DNA from: CAZICM01 sp964537685
Lineage (GTDB): Bacteria > Myxococcota_A > Polyangia > Polyangiales > Polyangiaceae
Direction of reading: 5' to 3'
Assembly: GCA_964537685.1 (NCBI GenBank)
Contig: CAZICM010000005.1
Coordinates: 1-64,000, forward strand
Length of the DNA stretch: 64,000 nucleotides
In this document: positions 41,062 through 48,939 of the stretch, piece by piece
Layout of the letters: every line of letters starts with the position of its first letter
Position numbering within the stretch: the first letter of the stretch is position 1
Translations under genes and position numbers: made by a program
The notes under the pieces: model-generated
Told to the model about the DNA's origin: nothing
The model's database searches: none
What the model saw: only the letters and a program-made list of their open reading frames with translations

Positions 41062-43127
41062 CGGGCGCACTCGCCGCTCAGCATCAATTTCTGAGAGTCC
41101 AAAAACGAAAAACTCAGCCTTCTATTTTTGGCGTGACACTCCATGGCCGAACCGGTGTTCCTATCCGTGGGACACTGCACAATCGGCAATTGATCGCCCG
41201 CGCCTTCGGCCGCAATCAGCTCCTCGCAAGGCTTGTTCATCGCCTTGAAATACGGGTCATCGCAGAGCCTTGCGCGCACGGCCTCCGCCCTCTTCCGGGA
41301 CAGTTCTAAATTGTCTTTCACACCCGCCGAACTTTGGCATTTCAGCGTCGGATCCAACTGGTCTGAATGAGCCCTCACCTCCACTTTCAAAGGCTTGTAT
41401 TCGCGGATTAGTTTTTTAATTTGCTCGACCACGGCCATGCCTTCCCCCGCATTGGGCTCCACACCGCAGGTATCGAAGGCACTGCCCGCCGCCACATCAA
41501 AACCAAAGGCCACCAGCGCGTTATTCAGCGATTTCTGATCCACACTCACGCCTTTTAAACAATCGTGATCGAGCCCTAAATTGCAGCGCTCAAAGGCATT
41601 GGCCAGCCTCGCCCGCTCCGCTTCCGTGCGCTTCATTTTCAGCACACAGGAACAGGTCTTTTCTGAATTTGATAAAATTTTAAGCGCATCCGATTGATAT
41701 TGAAGATTTTGCTCCTGCACCTTCACCATTTCCGAGCGCAGGCCCACGATATCGCCGCGCAGCGATTGCTGAGCATGATTCACCGAGCCAAAACCCGAAT
41801 TCATTTGCTCGCCCAATTCGGAAATACGCCTCTCCAGCGAAGACATCACCACATCGATACGGCCGAGCTCTGCCTTAAAATAAGCGGCATTTTCAGGCTT
41901 GGCATCGCGCTTGTGAAATGCGCTGATGCTCGCAATGCGATTGATTTCATCTCTCGAGCACTCCGAATTGGAACACAAATCGGTCGCATTGATCAGCGTC
42001 GCCGACAATTGCCCCAAAGAAATAAAATCGTCTCGGGGATTTTCCGGGGGAAGCTCGGGCACAAGCCAGCCATAACCTTGATCCGGACGAGGCTGCCCAG
42101 GCACATCCAGCTCGAGCCCCGCATAGACTTCCAAACACAAATCCCGCCCTTTGCTTTTCATTTCCGAACACAAAACGGCCGGCGGATATGCCTGTTTGGC
42201 ATGCGGGCTAAATCGCAACACAGCCCTTTTTAAAAGCGTTTCGCCGATATTTGGGCGGTTGTCTCCCCGCGCGAGCACCCGGCAGGCGGCCCTCGCCACA
42301 TTCGCCCTGCGGATCACCCGGCCCTGTTCCAGGCGATCTAAAACCACTTCCAAACCCCAAGCGGAAATTTCGGCGGCCAGATGCGAAAGCCCGATGCGCG
42401 CGAAATTTCCAAACAGCGGAATGGCTTGAGCCACCTTGTCCACCAAGCCTTCCAGCGCCCCCGAAAAATGAATCATCGCCGTGATCACCGCAGGCGATAA
42501 ATCCAAGAGCCGCGCAACCCGCATGGGGTCGTCGAGTATCCGATCCACCGTGAGGTCTGACGATCGAATAAAGGCTTGAAATAACCGGGATTGGCGATCT
42601 TCCGCCGCCGGGGCTTCATCCGCTGTTCCAATCTTATCAAATTGATCAAACTTTTTTTCTAATGCATCTTTGCACGATCCCCTAGCCTTCAGCAGCGCAT
42701 CAAAATCCAGGGAAGCCGCGCCCGCAGCCAGCGCAAAACGGCCTTGATATGCCGATGATAACAATTGTTCGGTATTGCATTCCGCGGGCGAAATACCCAG
42801 CGAGCCAAATAAAACCGATAAATGATACGAAACCTCTCCCCTCAATGCGCTGCCAATTCTTCCAGATTGATCGGTCATTGCATTAATTTTAACAAACCCG
42901 GCATATTTATCGGGCTGCTCTTCCAGCAGATTCGAGCAAATGCCTGAAATCTCGGCTTCATCCATTAAAAACGAATGAACAAAATAATCCGTGAGCGCCT
43001 CGGGGGTTTTAGGTACCGAAAGCTCTGCTTGCCCTCCACAGCCCATAAATAGAAAACCCCACAGAAGCAAACCGAGCGAACACCATCGAAATAGCTTTTG
43101 AAGAGTTCCCCTGCGCGTCGCATCCAT
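41058..43127 (-). CDS. Large lipoprotein with OmpA-like C-terminal domain
   Basis: The 689-aa protein has an FMGC lipobox and a helical N-terminal body (about 30-470) with no recognised domain. A coiled coil is predicted around residues 425-490 (LGRIDVVMSSLERRISELGEQM, SLRGDIVGLRSEMVKVQEQNLQYQ split by loops). The C-terminal 130 residues resemble the OmpA/MotB peptidoglycan-binding fold (KVEVRAHSDQLDPT, NLELSRKRAEAVRARL, NRRLSFSF). It probably tethers the outer membrane to peptidoglycan. The open frame goes to 43163; the ATG at 43127 fits the signal peptide. Confidence 0.8.
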   Translation of the reverse strand: MDATRRGTLQKLFRWCSLGLLLWGFLFMGCGGQAELSVPKTPEALTDYFVHSFLMDEAEISGICSNLLEEQPDKYAGFVKINAMTDQSGRIGSALRGEVSYHLSVLFGSLGISPAECNTEQLLSSAYQGRFALAAGAASLDFDALLKARGSCKDALEKKFDQFDKIGTADEAPAAEDRQSRLFQAFIRSSDLTVDRILDDPMRVARLLDLSPAVITAMIHFSGALEGLVDKVAQAIPLFGNFARIGLSHLAAEISAWGLEVVLDRLEQGRVIRRANVARAACRVLARGDNRPNIGETLLKRAVLRFSPHAKQAYPPAVLCSEMKSKGRDLCLEVYAGLELDVPGQPRPDQGYGWLVPELPPENPRDDFISLGQLSATLINATDLCSNSECSRDEINRIASISAFHKRDAKPENAAYFKAELGRIDVVMSSLERRISELGEQMNSGFGSVNHAQQSLRGDIVGLRSEMVKVQEQNLQYQSDALKILSNSEKTCSCVLKMKRTEAERARLANAFERCNLGLDHDCLKGVSVDQKSLNNALVAFGFDVAAGSAFDTCGVEPNAGEGMAVVEQIKKLIREYKPLKVEVRAHSDQLDPTLKCQSSAGVKDNLELSRKRAEAVRARLCDDPYFKAMNKPCEELIAAEGAGDQLPIVQCPTDRNTGSAMECHAKNRRLSFSFLDSQKLMLSGECAR

Positions 43128-43200
43128 ACACAAGGGATACACATCAGGCCGCAGCGCGCGCAACGATCAAGGCGCAAACAATGATAAGAGGGGGATCGGA

Positions 43201-44133
43201 ATGTCCAGCCGCATCCTGGCCATCGCGTTCAACACCTACCGCGAATCCGTGCGCGCCCGCATCCTCCTGGGCCTCTCGGGCGTCGCCTTCGCCGTCGCGA
43301 TTTATTCGCTCATCGTCGGCGCCTTCACGCTCAAGGCCGCCTCGCGCGTCGCCGGCGATTTAGGCGCCGCAAGCATCTCGCTCTTCAGCATCGCCGTCGC
43401 CGTGGTCATCGGCGCAACCTCGCTTCACCGCGAATTGGAACACAAGACCATCTTTCCCATTCTCGCGCGGCCCATCGGGCGCGGCGAATATCTGGTCGGC
43501 AAATTCCTGGGCACATTGCTCACCGTCTTCGTGTTCATTCTCGCCGACACGGGCCTTGTGCTTTTTCTCTGCGCCGCGCTTTCCGATCGCTCGCTGTTGC
43601 TGCTCGCCGCATCGGCCGCCGCACCCGTGGCGCTGACGGTGGCAGCCGCTTGGAAATGGCCTTCCGCCCGCACATTTGGCTTTATTCCATTGGCGATCGC
43701 GCTTTGTGCGCTCGGCGTTTGGCTGTCCGCGTCTTGTCCCGAAGAAAGGCGCGTGGTCCTCGGCGCCGGAGCCCTGACCATGCTCGAGGTCAGCATCATC
43801 ACAGCCTTCGCAACTTTGTTCTCTTCTTTCTCGACACCCTTTCTGTCATCGCTGCTCACGCTCGGCGTATTTGTTGTCGGACGCAGCGCCGACACGCTGA
43901 CCCGCCTGCCCGTCAAACAATTTGGGCAAACCATTCACGACCTTGGCGTGGGCCTGTCCAAAGTCGTCCCCAACCTTCAGGTGTATGTCCCGCCCCGCCC
44001 TTTGCTCAGCGGTGAATTTGTCGATCAGCCGCTTCTGCCTTACATCGGCATGGCATCCGTCGCTTCGCTCGGCTGGTGTCTGGGGCTTCTGGCCCTGGCC
44101 GCGATGATCTTCAGGAAACGCGATTTTTTGTGA
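43201..44133 (+). CDS. ABC-2 type transporter permease, orphan
   Basis: The 310-aa permease has about six membrane helices. ARILLGLSGVAFAVAIYSLIVG and SLHRELEHKTIFPILARPIGRGEYLVGKFLG match the ABC-2 family (the RELEHKT.. cytoplasmic loop contacts the ATPase). No ATP-binding gene is next to it; the partner must be elsewhere or the gene is part of a split system. The C-terminal RKRDFL and the stop lie inside a short T-rich tandem repeat. Confidence 0.85.
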   Translation: MSSRILAIAFNTYRESVRARILLGLSGVAFAVAIYSLIVGAFTLKAASRVAGDLGAASISLFSIAVAVVIGATSLHRELEHKTIFPILARPIGRGEYLVGKFLGTLLTVFVFILADTGLVLFLCAALSDRSLLLLAASAAAPVALTVAAAWKWPSARTFGFIPLAIALCALGVWLSASCPEERRVVLGAGALTMLEVSIITAFATLFSSFSTPFLSSLLTLGVFVVGRSADTLTRLPVKQFGQTIHDLGVGLSKVVPNLQVYVPPRPLLSGEFVDQPLLPYIGMASVASLGWCLGLLALAAMIFRKRDFL

Positions 44134-44160
44134 TTTTTTGTGATGTTTTTTGATCTTGTG
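44121..44160 (+). repeat. Decaying 10-bp tandem repeat overlapping a stop codon
   Basis: Four consecutive units of about TGATTTTTTG (44121, 44131, 44141, 44151) diverge progressively. The second unit contains the TGA stop of the permease. A change in copy number would move or remove the stop. Confidence 0.7.
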
Positions 44161-44212
44161 ATCTTGTGCTCTCGTGACTGAGAGGGATTCTTCCACGCAG
44201 GCGAAGGCATCC

Positions 44213-44875
44213 ATGCCGTCCACCAAGATGCGCTGGCTGGTGCTCGTCCTGCAATCGCTGGCGCTCATCGGTCTTGTGATCGGCGCGGCCACGGTGCGGG
44301 TTATCGCGGCGGGCGAGCGGGAAATTACGCTGTCTACAGCCGCGCTCCGCCAAAAAGATCCCCACGAAGCGATCGTGCACGCGAGGCGCGCCGCGGGCTG
44401 GTACGCGCCTGGAGCGCCTCATGTGAGCGTCGCCTATCAGCGCTTAATCGCTCTCGCCACAGCAGCCGAAGGCTTGGGACAAACAGAAACAGCTTTATTT
44501 GCCTGGAATGCCGTACGCGGCTCGGCGCTTGAAACCCGCTGGCTTGTCACGCCTCACGAAGAAGATTTGGTGCGCGCCAATCAAGCCATCGCATCGCTCA
44601 TGTCCAAAGCGCCTGGACCTCTGGGCACCCGCGCCGATCCTCCAAGCGTTTTAGAACAGCGCTATCTCGACGATTTGCTGAAAGACGAAGCACCGCGCGT
44701 TCCATGGATTTCCGCGCTCGTCGCCGCCTTTGCCGCATGGACATCGGGCGCGTATCTGTTCGCGCGCAAAGCCATTTCGCCCACCGGCCGCATTCTTTGG
44801 GACAAGGCGAAGCTTTATCTCGCGCTGCTTTCGCTCGGCATCTTTGTGTGGGTGCTGGCTTATTTTCAGGCTTAG
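44213..44875 (+). CDS. Bitopic membrane protein of unknown function
   Basis: The 220-aa product has an N-terminal helix (WLVLVLQSLALIGLVIGAATV), a helical middle part with TPR-like spacing (HEAIVHARRAAGWYAPGAPHVS), and two C-terminal hydrophobic segments (ISALVAAFAAWTSGAYLFA, LYLALLSLGIFVWVLAYF). I do not recognise the family. I chose the ATG at 44213 (AAGG upstream) over the GTG at 44174. It follows the permease by about 80 bases and may share its transcript. The end overlaps the convergent kinase gene by four bases. Confidence 0.68.
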   Translation: MPSTKMRWLVLVLQSLALIGLVIGAATVRVIAAGEREITLSTAALRQKDPHEAIVHARRAAGWYAPGAPHVSVAYQRLIALATAAEGLGQTETALFAWNAVRGSALETRWLVTPHEEDLVRANQAIASLMSKAPGPLGTRADPPSVLEQRYLDDLLKDEAPRVPWISALVAAFAAWTSGAYLFARKAISPTGRILWDKAKLYLALLSLGIFVWVLAYFQA

Positions 44876-45837
44876 CCTTTTTGATAAGGCAGCGCCGACG
44901 AAGGCACTTGAGACGCCGGCGCCGCTTGCTGCGCATCCGCCCTAAAGGCCAGCCGCACCAGCCTCGCGCTCTCCGACTCGCCATCGCGGAGCACAGAAAT
45001 CAGCTCCGTCCACATCGAACTCACATACGAAAAACGCTGCACCGGATCGATCGCCAAGGCCCGCGCCACCCATGAATCAATGGCCGGATGAAGCTCGGGC
45101 CGGTACGCCGTCATCCTCGGCCGCTCCGAACGGCACACAGCCCGGAGCAGATCGATCATCGAAGGCGACTCAAAAGGCACCTTCCCCGCAAGCGCCCTAA
45201 ACACAATCGCACCCAGCGAATACACATCGATCCGGTGATCGATTGCCTTGCCGCTCCATATTTCGGGAGCGATAAAACTCGGCGATCCCGCAACCATCCC
45301 CGCCTGGGTGAACTCCTCGCCGCCCAGCGCCTTCGCCAATCCAAAATCCATCAGCCGCACACCGCCGCCCAGCTCATCGGACACCAAAAAAATATTCGAA
45401 GGCTTTACATCGCGATGAACAATTCCCTTTAAATGCGCGGTCTCCAGCGCGCGCGCCACGGGATCGAGCAAGAGCAGCACTTCAATTCCATTCAGCCTCT
45501 CGCCGCGCGCCTCGATGCGCTCAATGCGCTCCTCCAAGGTCTCGCCCTGGAGATATTCCATCACCAGATACACATCCCCCGACGAATCAAAACCAAACTT
45601 GTGAATACGCACGACGCTGGTGCCCCACAGCGCCCGAAGCGCCTGCGCCTCACGCCACAGCCGCACCGAATAATCGCTATCCTCGGCGACCGTATTTTTC
45701 AGCACTTTCACGGCTACCGTGTTCTGCGTCTCGTAATCAAAAGCCCGATAGACCACACCGTGACCGCCGCGCCCAATTTCTTCCTGAAGAAGAAATCGCC
45801 CGTCCAGACAATCTCCTTGAACCGCGCTTCGCCTCAC
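44872..45837 (-). CDS. Cytoplasmic Hanks-type Ser/Thr protein kinase
   Basis: The 321-aa kinase has the standard lobes: glycine loop IGRGGHGVVYRAF, ATP-binding Lys in VAVKVL, catalytic loop HRDVKPSN, metal-binding DFGLAKA, and an activation segment ending SPSFIAPE. All catalytic residues are present. There is no membrane helix or extracellular sensor, and the C-terminal 60 residues are a plain helix plus Ala/Pro tail. Start is GTG at 45837. Myxobacteria contain many such kinases; substrates are unknown. Confidence 0.92.
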   Translation of the reverse strand: MRRSAVQGDCLDGRFLLQEEIGRGGHGVVYRAFDYETQNTVAVKVLKNTVAEDSDYSVRLWREAQALRALWGTSVVRIHKFGFDSSGDVYLVMEYLQGETLEERIERIEARGERLNGIEVLLLLDPVARALETAHLKGIVHRDVKPSNIFLVSDELGGGVRLMDFGLAKALGGEEFTQAGMVAGSPSFIAPEIWSGKAIDHRIDVYSLGAIVFRALAGKVPFESPSMIDLLRAVCRSERPRMTAYRPELHPAIDSWVARALAIDPVQRFSYVSSMWTELISVLRDGESESARLVRLAFRADAQQAAPASQVPSSALPYQKG

Positions 45838-45963
45838 CTGGTGTTCTTTTGCAGTGTGGTTATTGCCCGCTCGCCGCGCTGAGAATCCTTCTCGTTTCCA
45901 CGCCGCGAAATGCGTCCCATAGGTTAATCTAAAACCCTCTTTTTTGTGAGGTTGATCATTGCC

Positions 45964-46680
45964 ATGAAGCTCTTCGCCCGCTCCTTTTTTCTCTCGGCCC
46001 TAAGCGTGCTCGTTCCATCCGCAGCGTTTGCCCATTCGCTGCTCGTCGACCCCGCTCCCGTCACCAATGACGACGGCGCCAAAACCGGCCCCTGCGGCTG
46101 TGAATTCGGTGGCACCCCCGCGTGTCCCAACAACTATCCCGTTACGGAAGTCGTCGCCGGCCAGACCTACACGGTGAAATGGAAAGAGACGATTAACCAC
46201 GCGGGCGACTTCCGAATCGCCTTCTCCTCCAACTCGGTTCAAACCGTCACGGGCGCCGATCTCGATGCCAACGTGCTCGACACGGTTGCGGATAACAACA
46301 CGACCGCAGGCGCCGAACTCACAACCACGGTCACCATTCCCAACACACCCTGCGCCTCGTGCACGCTTCAGCTCCGCCAATTCATGGATGGAGCCGCGCA
46401 GCCCTATTACTACTCATGCGCAAGCATCAAGGTCATCGACCCCAACGCCGGCTCGTCCAGCAGCTCTTCAGGCACAGGCACGGGCAGCGGAGGAGGCTCG
46501 GGCCAAGGCGGCAGCGATATGGGCGAAGGAGGCAGCACCGGCCCTGGAATGGCGCCTCCTCCAACCCCCATTGAAACAGGCAATCTCTGCAGCTTTGGCG
46601 CGCCCACGCGGGGCAGCGCGGGCCTGTTCGCTCTCGCCGCGCTCGGCATCGCCGCCGGCCTCCGAAGGCGCCGCGATTAA
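45964..46680 (+). CDS. Secreted polysaccharide-monooxygenase-like protein with MYXO-CTERM tag
   Basis: The 238-aa protein has a signal peptide (MKLFARSFF to AAFA) after which the mature chain would begin with His (HSLLVDPAP). An N-terminal His is the hallmark of lytic polysaccharide monooxygenases, and a second candidate ligand lies in WKETINHAGDFRIAF, a layout like the copper histidine brace. I recall it as the SCE4755 family from Sorangium. A Ser/Gly spacer, a Cys, a helix and RRRR follow, a MYXO-CTERM-like anchor. Oxidative polysaccharide cleavage is inferred, not shown. The ATG at 45964 fits the signal peptide; a GTG at 45946 is possible. Confidence 0.78.
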   Translation: MKLFARSFFLSALSVLVPSAAFAHSLLVDPAPVTNDDGAKTGPCGCEFGGTPACPNNYPVTEVVAGQTYTVKWKETINHAGDFRIAFSSNSVQTVTGADLDANVLDTVADNNTTAGAELTTTVTIPNTPCASCTLQLRQFMDGAAQPYYYSCASIKVIDPNAGSSSSSSGTGTGSGGGSGQGGSDMGEGGSTGPGMAPPPTPIETGNLCSFGAPTRGSAGLFALAALGIAAGLRRRRD

Positions 46681-46692
46681 ATCAATTCTAAA

Positions 46693-46703
46693 ATTCTATC
46701 AAA
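46693..46703 (+). repeat. Copy of recurring AT-rich 11-mer
   Basis: ATTCTATCAAA, in the 113-base AT-rich gap between the monooxygenase-like gene and the TPR lipoprotein gene. Confidence 0.3.
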
Positions 46704-46793
46704 TTGATGTAATATTCGATCATATAATAAGCCCAAACACGGCTTGACCGGGCATCTTTGCGGCACTACGAGAGCATTCGTTTCTCATCCGCC

Positions 46794-47615
46794 ATGCCCC
46801 AAACATCAATTATCCCCACACGCCTCATAAAAACCGCGGCTATTTTTTTGCTAAGCGCCATTTCCGTGGCCTGCGTTGACGCACCGACGGAACACCGCCT
46901 GCGGGCCAACGCATTTTTACGGGGCGGCGATGCCAATAGCGCCCTCAAAGAAATCGATTTGGGCCTTGAGGCCAAAAAAGAAGATCCGGCCCTATTAATT
47001 CTGCGTGGAAAGGCATTGTTTGAGCTCGATCGCCTGGATGAGGCGCGGGATGCGTACAACCGCGCGGTCAGTTCGGGAAAGAGCGCGGGGCTGGACGATC
47101 GTTCGTTATCCGAGGCATTTTTAGGGCTTGGATTATTGGCCTCGCGCCAAAAAGATTTTAAAGCGGCGCGCGGCCATTTTGAAACGCTTGTTCAAATTAA
47201 CGAAAAAGATGCTTCATCGCATTTAAATGTCGCGCGGGTATGCCTAGAGCTCGGCGATATGGAATGCGCGGTATCGCACGGTGAAACGGCGGGCAAGCTC
47301 CGGGGCAACGAAGAAAGCACGCTGTATACACTGGGAATTATTTATCTAAAGGCCGATAAATACAAAGAGGCCGAGCTTACTTTCGAACATATCTGTGAAG
47401 TGGTTCCCGGCGCCTCGTCGTGCCCTTATGGAGTGGCGCTGGTGGCGGCGAAATCGGGCGATAAGGCCAAAGCTCTTCAAAAGCTTAAAGAAGCCGTTGA
47501 ACGAAAAATTCCCAATCCCGGGCAAATGGCCGGCGAGCCCTTTTTTGCATCTCTAAAAGACGATCCTGAATTTCAGGCGCTTGTGCAAAAGAGCGGGAGC
47601 GGCGCGCCTAAATAA
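46794..47615 (+). CDS. TPR lipoprotein
   Basis: The 273-aa lipoprotein has lipobox SVAC (ISVAC) and five or six tetratricopeptide repeats (NAFLRGGDANSALKEIDLGLEAK, FLGLGLLASRQKDFKAARGHFETL, YLKADKYKEAELTFEHICE). It is a periplasmic or inner-membrane-anchored scaffold of unknown partner, similar in layout to PilF/BamD-like proteins but without their specific features. The ATG at 46794 fits the signal peptide; the frame opens at a TTG at 46758. Converges with hemL. Confidence 0.87.
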   Translation: MPQTSIIPTRLIKTAAIFLLSAISVACVDAPTEHRLRANAFLRGGDANSALKEIDLGLEAKKEDPALLILRGKALFELDRLDEARDAYNRAVSSGKSAGLDDRSLSEAFLGLGLLASRQKDFKAARGHFETLVQINEKDASSHLNVARVCLELGDMECAVSHGETAGKLRGNEESTLYTLGIIYLKADKYKEAELTFEHICEVVPGASSCPYGVALVAAKSGDKAKALQKLKEAVERKIPNPGQMAGEPFFASLKDDPEFQALVQKSGSGAPK

Positions 47616-47622
47616 AGCTGTA

Positions 47623-48906
47623 TCAAGCTATATCCGCCAAAGAAGCCTTTGCCGCAGCGATTGTCTTTTCGATATCGGCCTCGCTATGCGCGGCGCTCAC
47701 AAATGCAGCCTCAAACTGAGAAGGCGGCCAATATACGCCCCTTGCAATGAGCCCCTTATGCCATGCCCCAAATAGCTTGGTATCCGAGGCCGCCGCATCC
47801 GGCCAGTTTTTTACCGGGCCTTCCCTAAAAAACATCGTCAGCATCGAACCCACCCGCTGAACACATACGGTCTTTCCCGTTTGAGCCGCGGCATTCTTTA
47901 ATCCTTCTTCCAGCATAGCGCTAATACGCTCGAGCTTTTCATAGGTCTCGGGCCCCAATAACTTCAATGTTGCGAGCCCCGCCGATACCGCAATAGGATT
48001 GCCGCTCAGCGTCCCGGCTTGATACACAGGCCCAAGCGGAGCGATGACGCTCATGATTTCCCGGCGCCCTCCATAAGCAGCCAAAGGCATGCCGCCGCCA
48101 ATCACTTTTCCAAGGGTCGTCATATCGGGCTTCAAACCATAAAGCTCCTGCGCCCCTCCCCGCGATACCCTGCACCCCGTCATCACTTCATCAAAAATCG
48201 ATACCGCGCCCGCCTGCTGGCATACACCGATAATGGCCTTCAAAAAGCCCGGCTCCGGTGGCACGCAGCCCATATTCCCCACCACCGGCTCCACAATCAC
48301 CGCCGCTATCTCCGAGCCTTTGGATTTAAATAAATCGAAAAGCGCGCCGATATCGTTGTAAGGCAAGGTTAAGGTCGAACGGGCCGCGCCTTCCGGTACA
48401 CCCGCCGAATCGGGAACACCAAACGTTGCCAAGCCGCTTCCCGCCTTCACCAGCAAATGATCGGCATGGCCATGATAACAGCCTTCAAATTTCACAAATA
48501 GATCGCGCTTGGTAAATCCCCGGGCCACCCGGATCGCGCTCATCGTCGCCTCGGTGCCGCTCGACACACAGCGCATCATTTCTATGCTGGGATAGCGGGC
48601 GATAACCTGTTCGGCAAAGCAAACTTCCAGCTCGGTCGGCGCTCCATAGGAAAACCCCCGGCCTGCCGCCTCCCGAATCGCTTCGGTTACGGCCGGATGG
48701 GCATGCCCCAGAAGCGCCGGCCCCCATGAGCCCACATAATCGATATAAGCGCTGCCATCCGCTCCATAGATATGGCTTCCAGCCGCTTTTTCGATAAAAA
48801 TTGGCCCGCCGCCCACGGCCTTAAAGGCCCGGACAGGACTATTTACGCCGCCTGGAATCAGGGCGCAGGCTCGTTCATACAGCTTTGCCGAAAGGGTATC
48901 CGCCAT
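47623..48906 (-). CDS. hemL: Glutamate-1-semialdehyde 2,1-aminomutase
   Basis: The 427-aa PLP enzyme makes 5-aminolevulinate for haem synthesis. GGVNSPVRAFKAVGG near the N-terminus, SGTEATMSAIRVARG, and the PLP lysine in LGKVIGGGMPLAAYGG are diagnostic and distinguish it from ordinary class III aminotransferases. The length is normal. No haem gene is adjacent. It lies 34 bases from the end of the next gene on the same strand. Confidence 0.97.
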   Translation of the reverse strand: MADTLSAKLYERACALIPGGVNSPVRAFKAVGGGPIFIEKAAGSHIYGADGSAYIDYVGSWGPALLGHAHPAVTEAIREAAGRGFSYGAPTELEVCFAEQVIARYPSIEMMRCVSSGTEATMSAIRVARGFTKRDLFVKFEGCYHGHADHLLVKAGSGLATFGVPDSAGVPEGAARSTLTLPYNDIGALFDLFKSKGSEIAAVIVEPVVGNMGCVPPEPGFLKAIIGVCQQAGAVSIFDEVMTGCRVSRGGAQELYGLKPDMTTLGKVIGGGMPLAAYGGRREIMSVIAPLGPVYQAGTLSGNPIAVSAGLATLKLLGPETYEKLERISAMLEEGLKNAAAQTGKTVCVQRVGSMLTMFFREGPVKNWPDAAASDTKLFGAWHKGLIARGVYWPPSQFEAAFVSAAHSEADIEKTIAAAKASLADIA

Positions 48907-48939
48907 GATATTGATTTAACCTGGGATGAGGTGAAAGAT

